Part shown: positions 57,764 through 64,000 of the stretch, piece by piece
How the letters are laid out: every line of letters starts with the position of its first letter
Position numbering within the stretch: the first letter of the stretch is position 1
NCBI GenBank assembly: GCA_023667265.1
Contig: JAMPAJ010000001.1
Location: 1,231,151 to 1,295,150 of the forward strand
Source: Alistipes sp.
GTDB taxonomy: Bacteria > Bacillota > Clostridia > Oscillospirales > Ruminococcaceae
Length of the DNA stretch: 64,000 nucleotides
Reading direction: 5' to 3'
Program-made: the position numbers and the translations under genes
Notes under the pieces: model-generated
Databases searched by the model: none
What the model was told of the DNA's origin: nothing
What the model saw: the letters and a program-made list of their open reading frames with translations, nothing else

Positions 57764-58828
57764 ATGCTTTCCTTTATTAAAGAAAAAATATCCGTCTGGG
57801 ATAAGCTCAAGGCGGAAACAAGACCTATTTTTATTTACGGCATGGGCGACGGCGCGCTGAAAATCATGTCGGTTTTCAGGCAAAGGGGCATCCTGCTTTC
57901 AGGTATTTTTGCCAGCGATGATTTTGTCCGCGGTCATTCCTTTGAAGGCTACCGCGTTCATAAGCTGTCAGAAGTCGAGGAAATGGTGGATGATTTTGTC
58001 GTAGTTCTGGCGTTTGCCGCCGGATATCAGGAAATCGTCGATAGGATTCACGAGATCGCGTCGCGTCATACCCTTTATGTCCCCGACGTGCCTGTTACAG
58101 GCGGCGGACTCTTCACATACGAGTACTGCGTCAAGAACGAGCAGAAGCTTCAGCAGGTTTATGACAGCCTTGCAGACGACTATTCGAGAAAGGTCTACGC
58201 AAATATCATCAACTTTAAGATAAGCGGAAATATTGACTATCTCTCTACGGTAACAACGCCGAAATCCGAAATCTACCGTGAGATCATCAAGCCGAATATG
58301 AACGAGACGTATGTTGATTTAGGCGCATATAACGGCGATACCGTCAAGGAGCTCCTGGATTTCACACACGGAAGATATGCGTCGATCTTCGCTCTTGAAC
58401 CTGACAGAAAGAATTTTAAAAAGCTCTCTAAATTTGTGGACGGTATGCCAATGGTTTGCGCGCATAATGCCGCAGCTTGGTGTATTGATACAGAGCTGCC
58501 TTTTGCAGCTAAGGCTGGCAGACAATCGGCTATCTCCGCAAGCTCTGACACCATGATAACTGCCCGTGCCGTTGACAGCGTCCTCGGCGGAAAAGCGGCG
58601 AGCATAATAAAAATGGATGTAGAGGGATTCGAGCGCGAGGCTATCTGGGGCGCGGCAAATACGATCGCCCGGTATTCTCCTAAGCTTATGATCTCTCTAT
58701 ACCACAGAAACGAGGATATTTTCGAGCTGCCGCTGCTGATAAAGCTCATTAACCCCAATTACAGGCTTTTTATCAGGCATCAGCTGTATATCCCGGCGTG
58801 GGAAACTAATCTTTATGCGACTTTATAA
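57764..58828 (+). CDS. FkbM-family methyltransferase
   Basis: 354 residues. An N-terminal Rossmann-like domain of about 110 residues (IFIYGMGDGALKIMSVFRQRG..., AFAAGYQEIVDRI) is followed by an FkbM-type SAM methyltransferase domain: ETYVDLGAYNGDTVKELLD (SAM motif I, about 187), IFALEPDRKNFKKL, IIKMDVEGFEREAIWGA and SLYHRNEDIFELP. These act mostly on sugars or secondary metabolites; the acceptor is unknown. The N-terminal domain looks like the nucleoside-diphosphate-sugar-binding half seen in glycan-modifying enzymes, an inference. Confidence 0.85.
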   Translation: MLSFIKEKISVWDKLKAETRPIFIYGMGDGALKIMSVFRQRGILLSGIFASDDFVRGHSFEGYRVHKLSEVEEMVDDFVVVLAFAAGYQEIVDRIHEIASRHTLYVPDVPVTGGGLFTYEYCVKNEQKLQQVYDSLADDYSRKVYANIINFKISGNIDYLSTVTTPKSEIYREIIKPNMNETYVDLGAYNGDTVKELLDFTHGRYASIFALEPDRKNFKKLSKFVDGMPMVCAHNAAAWCIDTELPFAAKAGRQSAISASSDTMITARAVDSVLGGKAASIIKMDVEGFEREAIWGAANTIARYSPKLMISLYHRNEDIFELPLLIKLINPNYRLFIRHQLYIPAWETNLYATL

Positions 58829-58866
58829 TAAAAAATCCACTGTCGGTCTGACGGTGGATTTTTTAT
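58829..58866. terminator. Bidirectional terminator between FkbM gene and glmS
   Basis: AAAAAATCCAC.GTC, loop GGTCT, GAC.GTGGATTTTTT: a long stem with one mismatch and A/T runs on both sides between convergent genes. Confidence 0.9.
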
Positions 58867-58874
58867 TATATATA

Positions 58875-60713
58875 TTACTCTACTGTAACGCTCTTTGCCA
58901 GATTCCTCGGCTTATCCACGTCATAACCCTTAGCCACAGATACATAGTAGCCAAGAAGCTGGAGCGGAATAACTGAGAGACTTCCTGCAAAATGTGGATC
59001 GGTATGGGGAACATAAACCGTGAAATCCGCCAAATCCTCCATGCTGTAATTTCCGTAAGTAGTCAGTCCCATAAGCGACGCACCGCGGCTCTTCACCTCA
59101 ACCATATTGCTTACAGTTTTCTCATAAAGATCAGGCTGGGTAAGGATTCCGATAACCGGGATCTTATCCTCGATAAGGCTGATAGGGCCGTGTTTCAGCT
59201 CTCCGGCAGCGTATGCCTCGGAATGGATATAGCTTATCTCCTTCATTTTCAAGCTGCCTTCAAGACCGATAGCGTAATCTATGCCGCGTCCGATGAAGAA
59301 AGCGTCCTTGCATCCGGCAAGCTTGTTGGCATACCACTGAATACGCTCCTTGTCCTCCAAGATCTTCTCTATCTTCTCGGGAATCGTTTCAAGCTCCGAA
59401 AGAAGTCTGTCGTACTCCGCCTGCTCCATTTCGCCTCTTGCAAGCGCAAACTGCATCGCCAGGAGATAGCCTGCAATAAGCTGGGTGCTGTACGCCTTTG
59501 TGGTGGCGACAGAGATCTCCGGACCGGCAAGGGTGTAGAACACGCTGTCCGCCTCACGTGCAATTGACGAGCCGACAACATTGACGATGCCGAATGTCTT
59601 TACGCCCATTTCCTTTGAAAGACGAAGTGCGGCAAGACTGTCAGCTGTTTCGCCGGACTGGCTGATAATAATAACGAGGCTGTTTTTTGCCAGCTTCATT
59701 TTTCTGTAGCGGAACTCAGAAGCCAGCTCCACACGTACCGGAATAGAGGTGAAGTCCTCGATAACATACTGAACCGCCATTCCCACATGATATGCAGAAC
59801 CGCAGGCAACAACATATATCTGGCTTATCTTAGCCATTTCCTCGTCTGTAAGACCGTGCTCGCCAAAATCAATTCTGCCGTCCTTGACAACGGAATTGAT
59901 CGTATCCTTGATAACCTTTGGCTGCTCATGAATTTCTTTCAACATAAAGTGCTCGTAGCCGCCCTTTTCCGCAGCCTCTGCGTCCCACTTTATCTCCACA
60001 AGCTCCTTCTGTATCTCCTCACGATCAATATTATAAAAAGTTGCCTTTCCCTTTTCAAGCTTGGCAATTTCCATATTGCCAATATAGTAAACATTTCTGG
60101 TATATTTCAAAACTGCCGGAACGTCGGAGGCAACGTAGGTCTCGCCGCCTGTAATACCGATTATCATCGGGCTGTCCTTACGAGCAGTATAAATTTCGCC
60201 CGGATAGTCGCTGAACATAACGCAGAGAGCGTAAGAGCCTCTTATGCGGATCATAGCGCGGGCGATCGAGTCTACCGGTCCGAGACCATACTTCCTATAG
60301 TAGTAGTCTACAAGCTTTACAGCTACCTCTGTGTCGGTCTGTGATTTGAATGTATATCCGCTTTTGGAGAGCTTTTCTTTCAGCTCCTGATAATTTTCAA
60401 TGATTCCGTTGTGAACAGCAACAACATTTTCGTCGTCGCTTGCATGGGGATGTGCGTTAAGAGTCGACGGCTCGCCGTGAGTTGCCCAGCGTGTATGACC
60501 AATACCGCAGCTTCCGCTGACAGATTCGCCGTCATTCGTCATTTTTTTCAGAACCTCAAGCTTGCCCTTAGCCTTAATGACCGTCGTGTCGCCGTCTCCG
60601 TCACGGACAGCTATTCCGGCAGAATCATAGCCTCTGTATTCAAGCTTAGAAAGTCCGTCAAGGAGTATTGGAGCCGCCTGAGCCGTTCCTGTAAAACCTA
60701 CTATTCCACACAT
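58875..60713 (-). CDS. glmS: Glucosamine-6-phosphate synthase
   Basis: Makes glucosamine-6-phosphate from fructose-6-phosphate and glutamine for peptidoglycan. 612 residues. The nucleophile Cys is residue 2 (MCGIVGFTG), exposed after Met removal. The glutaminase domain has GIGHTRWATHGEP and SDTEVA-like DTEVAVKLVDYY. Two SIS domains follow (VACGSAYHVGMAVQYV, ISQSGETADSLAALR, SVATTKAYSTQLIA, GRGIDYAIGLEGSLKMKEISY) and the C-terminus ends NLAKSVTVE. The ATG at 60713 is required by the Cys nucleophile and has AGGAGG 11 nt upstream. Confidence 0.97.
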   Translation of the reverse strand: MCGIVGFTGTAQAAPILLDGLSKLEYRGYDSAGIAVRDGDGDTTVIKAKGKLEVLKKMTNDGESVSGSCGIGHTRWATHGEPSTLNAHPHASDDENVVAVHNGIIENYQELKEKLSKSGYTFKSQTDTEVAVKLVDYYYRKYGLGPVDSIARAMIRIRGSYALCVMFSDYPGEIYTARKDSPMIIGITGGETYVASDVPAVLKYTRNVYYIGNMEIAKLEKGKATFYNIDREEIQKELVEIKWDAEAAEKGGYEHFMLKEIHEQPKVIKDTINSVVKDGRIDFGEHGLTDEEMAKISQIYVVACGSAYHVGMAVQYVIEDFTSIPVRVELASEFRYRKMKLAKNSLVIIISQSGETADSLAALRLSKEMGVKTFGIVNVVGSSIAREADSVFYTLAGPEISVATTKAYSTQLIAGYLLAMQFALARGEMEQAEYDRLLSELETIPEKIEKILEDKERIQWYANKLAGCKDAFFIGRGIDYAIGLEGSLKMKEISYIHSEAYAAGELKHGPISLIEDKIPVIGILTQPDLYEKTVSNMVEVKSRGASLMGLTTYGNYSMEDLADFTVYVPHTDPHFAGSLSVIPLQLLGYYVSVAKGYDVDKPRNLAKSVTVE

Positions 60714-60756
60714 ATGAATTAAATCCTCCTGTAATTCTGCAAAAATATTCACTTAT

Positions 60757-60786
60757 ATTATACAATATTTTATATCTCTTTGTCAA
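60757..60786 (-). promoter_or_regulatory. Promoter of glmS
   Basis: Minus strand TTGACA (60786-60781), 18 bp, TATAAT (60762-60757). Transcript start near 60750 leaves a leader of about 37 nt, too short for a glmS ribozyme. Confidence 0.82.
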
Positions 60787-60800
60787 TAAAAATGAAAAAT

Positions 60801-61142
60801 TTATTCCCATTGTGCCCAGATTTCCGGACAGCAGCCTATAGTGGCTTTTTTTCCGTTGCGTACGATCGGAGTTTTCAGAAGCTGCTGATTTTCAAAAAGC
60901 TTCTCCTCCCTGTCGCTTTCAGAAAGATATTTCATGAGAGTAAGCGTCTGCTTGTCCTTGGCCTTTTCGTCGAGCATATTGTCGATCCCACCAAGTGCCG
61001 CTTTAACGGAATCGAACTCTCCCCTGCTCAATTCCTTTTCTTTCAGGTCGATATACTGGAATTTAATTCCGCGTTCCTTGAAATAACGCTGTGCTTTTTT
61101 TGTATCAAAGCATTTTTTAGTGCCGAAAATCTGTATATTCAT
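60801..61142 (-). CDS. ArsC/Spx-family thioredoxin-fold protein
   Basis: 113 residues, arsenate reductase (ArsC)-like fold: MNIQIFGTKKCFDTKKAQRY with a single Cys in a KKCxDTKKA context, LKEKELSRGEF, and the cis-Pro region LLKTPIVRNGKKATIG. There is no CxxC, so it is not a typical Spx redox switch; it belongs to the uncharacterised ArsC-like group. The ribosome site GAGGAG overlaps the region just after the GH3 stop 9 bp away, so the pair is co-transcribed. No ars genes are nearby, so arsenate reduction is not implied. Confidence 0.85.
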   Translation of the reverse strand: MNIQIFGTKKCFDTKKAQRYFKERGIKFQYIDLKEKELSRGEFDSVKAALGGIDNMLDEKAKDKQTLTLMKYLSESDREEKLFENQQLLKTPIVRNGKKATIGCCPEIWAQWE

Positions 61143-61151
61143 AGGCTCTCC

Positions 61152-63899
61152 TCATTCATTCAGGGCAGCAACGTCCACCGCCTTGTCAATTTTCTCGAAT
61201 TTGATGCTGATAAGGTCGAGTCCGTTCTGGGCAAAATAGAGCCTTACCGCAGTATAGCGCGAAAACAGCGGCATTTCCTCGGAATATGAAACAGCTTTTC
61301 CGTCTGTTCCGTTCCATGTAAATGTGGCAAAGGGAGTTCCCATAGCGAACATAGTGACCGGTATCTGTGCAAGCTCGCCCTGAGTTGACGACGCTGTCGC
61401 CGTTACCCTGTACCAGCTCGGATGCACTACAGTCAGGGCAAAGCTGTAATTCGTGCCCTTTACGGTTTTAACGTCGGACAGGTCGATCGTCAGCTCGCCG
61501 TCCAGCTCGTAGAAAATAACAGGCTCGTCGGAGGGATCGTCCTCGGCAGGTCTGCCGGTTATCCTGATTTCGTCAGCCGTACCCATAAGCCGTCTGAGGG
61601 CGTTTGTGTGCAGCAGAAAACGGCAGATATTCGCCGCGTTTCTCTGAAGCTCACAGCGTTTCAGATCGCCTCTTTCCAGAGCTTCAAGGGTATTGTCGTT
61701 ATTGCTGTCGCCTTTCGGGCAGACCATGTACAGATCGTTCTGAGCCATAGCCATTGCCGCGAGATCCGTTTTATCGGCATCTCCGCCGCGACGGTTGATA
61801 TTCGCCCACCAGTCCGTCATGGTGATGCCTGTATAGCCCCATTCTTCCCGGAGGATAACAGTGTTAAGATCATAATTTCCAGCCGTCCATACGCCGTTTA
61901 CCTTGCCGTAGGTCGTCATGATGCTGTCGGCATCGCCCTGTTTTACGGCAATTTCATAGCCTTTGAGATAAATCTCACGAAGAGCTCTCTCCGAAACAAC
62001 TGAATCCAGGAAATGACGGTTTGTCTCCTGATTATTGGCACAGAAATGCTTTATCGTTCCCGTTACGCCGGACTTGTGCATACCGCGCAGCTCGGCAGCG
62101 GCAAGTGTTCCCGTCAGATATGGATCCTCCGAGAAATACTCGAAATTTCTGCCGTTCAGCGGATGTCTGTGGATATTTATTCCTGGACCGAGGAGAGAAT
62201 CCACCTTATTTGCAGCCATTTCAAGCCCCATAAACTCGAACAGCTCTTCCGCAAGCTCCTTATTGAACGTTGATGCGATCATTGTACCGTTTGGCAGGCT
62301 GAATGCCTTTGTTCCGCAGTCAAGACGCATTCCGGAAGGACCGTCGGAGCAGCAGGCAGCGGGGATGCCGTATTTCGTCAGGCAGTCTGCAACTCCGCCG
62401 AACGCAGATGCAGTTCCTGCGGTAACTCTCGGGCTGCCCATACCCTCGCCGCGGATGATGCAGGAAAGTTCAGTATCGCTCAACTGAGCAATAAACTGCT
62501 CCATAGTATTTTTACCGTTCAGAACATCGGCAAGCCTTATTCCACTGTCTCCGGTATACTCTATCTCCTCTGGAAGTCCCTCCAGGCGGCGTGCAGCCTC
62601 GTCTACCCGGCTCGTTGGCACAGGCTCATAGGCAAGTCCGCCGCGGTTTACCATTCGCTCAAAGGGCTCGACCGGAGCAAGAGCCTGTCTGCACTGCTGA
62701 ACGACCCTTGTCCCGGGAAGCTCAATAACGAGCGAGCCGTTATTTCCGGAATTTTCTACGAAAAATCTGTATGCGCCCTGCTCCAGCACCCAACAGTAGG
62801 AATGTCCGGTAACTCCGCTGTCGTCATAGGAGGCTATGTCATTGAGCTGAACCTCCAGCGTCAGACGGCAGCTTTCGCCAGGTTCAAGATTTTTTGTCTT
62901 GGCATAGCCGCAAAGCTCCTTTGCAGGCTGTCCGAGAGTGCCCTGGGGCTTGGAAACATAGAGGAAAACGACCTCCTTGCCTGCCATATCTCCGGTGTTT
63001 TTTACGACAACGCTGAAAGCTACTCTATCATCCTCGCGGGCGGAGTTTTCAACAGAGATCTCAAAGCTTGTGTAGGAAAGTCCGAAGCCAAAGGGATAAC
63101 GTACCTTTTCAGGGGCAAAGGTGCTGAAATAGCGATAGCCGACGTAGATATCCTCGGCGTAGCAGTTGCTGTTCCTGTCGCCGAAATATTTATGCGAGGG
63201 ATAATCCTCCAGCTTATATGCGATAGTGTCCGGCAGCTTTCCGGAGGGCGAAACCTCTCCCGTAAGCACCTTAGCCGTACCTGTACCGCCTGTCATTCCG
63301 CCCTGCCATACGAAGAGAATTGCGTCAGGCTTCTGCTCCTCGATGTATTCCAGGTCGATGAGACCGCCTACATTGAGCAGAACGACCATTTTTTCAAAGC
63401 CGCGGCGTACCTTTGCGATCATATCCTTTTCCTTGTCCGTGAGCAGGAAAGAACCCGGTTCATTGCGAACCTCCTGCTCCTCCCCGGCAGTTCTGCCGAT
63501 GACAACGATCGCCGTTCCGCTTACACTGGCTGCGCTGCCGACGATCTCGTCGGTCAGCGGCATTTCCTTCTGAGACCACGGCTCAGCTCCCCAGCCTTTT
63601 CCCAGGTCATAGGGATTTTTCTCGTCCCAGTCCTTATATATGCCCAGCAGCTCCTGATTGAGCTTCACTCCTGCATCCATAAGACCGTCGGTAATACCGG
63701 TTACCTTGGATACATTGACCATTCCGCCAGAGCCTGTGCCGCTTTTATAATAGTGCAGCTGAATACGTCCGAAAACCGAGACGGTCTCCTCTTTTTTCAG
63801 CGGAAGAACGCAGTTCTCGTTTTTCAGCATAACTATGCCCTCGGCGACGGTGTCGGCGGCAATATCGAGATATTTTTTCCAGTCAAGAATTTTTTCCAT
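61152..63899 (-). CDS. GH3 beta-glucosidase with permuted domain order
   Basis: 915 residues, no signal peptide (cytoplasmic). The order is reversed relative to ordinary GH3. The GH3 C-terminal alpha/beta domain comes first (about 15-240, AEGIVMLKNENCVLPLK), then an FN3-like domain (about 265-390, FGFGLSYTSFEISVEN, KNTGDMAGKEVVFLYV). The catalytic TIM-barrel domain follows (about 470-790): CCSDGPSGMRL, HRHPLNGRNFEYFSEDP, GTIKHFCANNQETNR and the nucleophile Asp in GITMTDWWANI. An extra C-terminal beta module (about 800-905) follows. This order is known in Ruminococcus albus and Butyrivibrio beta-glucosidases. It probably hydrolyses imported cellobiose or other beta-glucosides. GAGG precedes the ATG. 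Confidence 0.93.
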   Translation of the reverse strand: MEKILDWKKYLDIAADTVAEGIVMLKNENCVLPLKKEETVSVFGRIQLHYYKSGTGSGGMVNVSKVTGITDGLMDAGVKLNQELLGIYKDWDEKNPYDLGKGWGAEPWSQKEMPLTDEIVGSAASVSGTAIVVIGRTAGEEQEVRNEPGSFLLTDKEKDMIAKVRRGFEKMVVLLNVGGLIDLEYIEEQKPDAILFVWQGGMTGGTGTAKVLTGEVSPSGKLPDTIAYKLEDYPSHKYFGDRNSNCYAEDIYVGYRYFSTFAPEKVRYPFGFGLSYTSFEISVENSAREDDRVAFSVVVKNTGDMAGKEVVFLYVSKPQGTLGQPAKELCGYAKTKNLEPGESCRLTLEVQLNDIASYDDSGVTGHSYCWVLEQGAYRFFVENSGNNGSLVIELPGTRVVQQCRQALAPVEPFERMVNRGGLAYEPVPTSRVDEAARRLEGLPEEIEYTGDSGIRLADVLNGKNTMEQFIAQLSDTELSCIIRGEGMGSPRVTAGTASAFGGVADCLTKYGIPAACCSDGPSGMRLDCGTKAFSLPNGTMIASTFNKELAEELFEFMGLEMAANKVDSLLGPGINIHRHPLNGRNFEYFSEDPYLTGTLAAAELRGMHKSGVTGTIKHFCANNQETNRHFLDSVVSERALREIYLKGYEIAVKQGDADSIMTTYGKVNGVWTAGNYDLNTVILREEWGYTGITMTDWWANINRRGGDADKTDLAAMAMAQNDLYMVCPKGDSNNDNTLEALERGDLKRCELQRNAANICRFLLHTNALRRLMGTADEIRITGRPAEDDPSDEPVIFYELDGELTIDLSDVKTVKGTNYSFALTVVHPSWYRVTATASSTQGELAQIPVTMFAMGTPFATFTWNGTDGKAVSYSEEMPLFSRYTAVRLYFAQNGLDLISIKFEKIDKAVDVAALNE

Positions 63900-63946
63900 A
63901 TGTAAAGCCTCGTTTCTGTTAATATGTGATTATAAACATCGGGATT

Positions 63947-63994
63947 CCAAAGGGGCAATGCTCCTTTGGCAGAGTCCAGAGGCGGCGCCTTTGG
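63947..63994. repeat. Pair of palindromes upstream of the GH3 gene
   Basis: CCAAAGGGGCAATGCTCCTTTGG (63947-63969, described by its arms CCAAAGG and CCTTTGG) and CCAGAGGC-GGC-GCCTTTGG (63976-63994). Two adjacent GC-rich inverted repeats with related arms, continuing past the window edge. They look like the start of another dispersed palindromic repeat; the remaining 50 bases after the GH3 start hold nothing else recognisable. Confidence 0.55.
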
Positions 63995-64000
63995 CGAGGT

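Noticed and set aside
60714-60800. glmS ribozyme upstream of glmS
   Set aside because: The promoter at 60786-60757 leaves a leader of only about 37 nt, too short for the ribozyme, and no core sequence was seen.
60801-61142. Functional arsenate reductase of an ars operon
   Set aside because: No other arsenic genes are nearby and the neighbour is a beta-glucosidase; only the fold can be assigned.

Overview
The window looks like a chromosomal segment of a low-to-mid GC Gram-positive anaerobe of the Ruminococcus group (Oscillospiraceae/Ruminococcaceae, Clostridia). The evidence is several secreted proteins with type I-like dockerin repeats (GDxxxDGxVDASDAS pattern) on Thr/Pro-rich linkers, a CE2-type esterase, a domain-permuted GH3 beta-glucosidase of the kind known from rumen Firmicutes, the clostridial IspH-S1 fusion, and strong AGGAGG ribosome sites with TTGACT-17-TATAAT promoters. 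No rRNA, CRISPR array, prophage or intact IS element was seen; one tRNA (Arg-CCU) is present.

Layout. 1-9942 (minus): one long housekeeping operon from a clear promoter: tepA-like protease, ftsK, ygiQ-type radical SAM, ComEC-like MBL hydrolase, DUF3006, HI0933-type flavoprotein, cmk, plsC, ispH-rpsA fusion (runs off the edge). 10101-11431 (plus): DUF3343 plus a cysteine-desulfurase-family enzyme. 11440-14078: repeat-laden leader, then cdaA-cdaR (c-di-AMP synthesis). 14200-18866: two convergent dockerin genes. 19223-21948: three-gene operon whose middle gene is an ECF sigma factor with membrane and extracytoplasmic extensions. 22002-28624 (minus): a PLP-fold protein lacking the Schiff-base lysine, rsmA, two flavoproteins, a metallophosphoesterase and an MscS channel. 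28625-32926 (plus): repeats, a dockerin CE2 esterase, a secreted acidic protein, cyclophilin, endonuclease IV. 32949-37886 (minus): pduL, tRNA-Arg, a SpoIID/peptidoglycan-binding cassette without signal peptides, and metY. 37912-39759 (plus): mtnN and a small dockerin protein. 39765-46585 (minus): a NarL-type two-component system, a large polytopic membrane protein and a YdbS/YdbT-like PH-domain pair. 46638-58866 (plus): an AGCS symporter, then rnj, gdpP, rplI, dnaB, tilS, ftsH, a small PH-domain protein and an FkbM methyltransferase. 58875-63899 (minus): glmS, ArsC/Spx-like protein and GH3 beta-glucosidase.

How the genes connect. c-di-AMP synthase (cdaA/cdaR) and a GdpP-type c-di-AMP phosphodiesterase are both present, together with glmS, an envelope-linked set. 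Fibre degradation is represented by dockerin proteins, the CE2 esterase and the cytoplasmic GH3. Methyl-cycle and sulfur genes (mtnN, metY, DUF3343/desulfurase) recur.

Most notable: (1) two families of about 160-180 bp MITE-like nested palindromes with different terminal inverted repeats but the same central hairpin, plus solo and deleted copies; several copies sit in 5' leaders between promoter and gene, one supplies the stop codon of gdpP and one overlaps another gene's stop. (2) A second dispersed module that begins with a GC-rich hairpin and ends in a TTGCAW-17-TATAAT promoter. (3) A single-chain, apparently membrane-tethered ECF sigma factor. (4) An aminotransferase-fold protein with Lys replaced by Glu. 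(5) A 118-bp out-of-phase coding overlap that is Lys/Arg-rich in both frames. Several starts were moved from the longest open frame to a start supported by a ribosome site and, in three cases, by a promoter lying downstream of or over the longer start.
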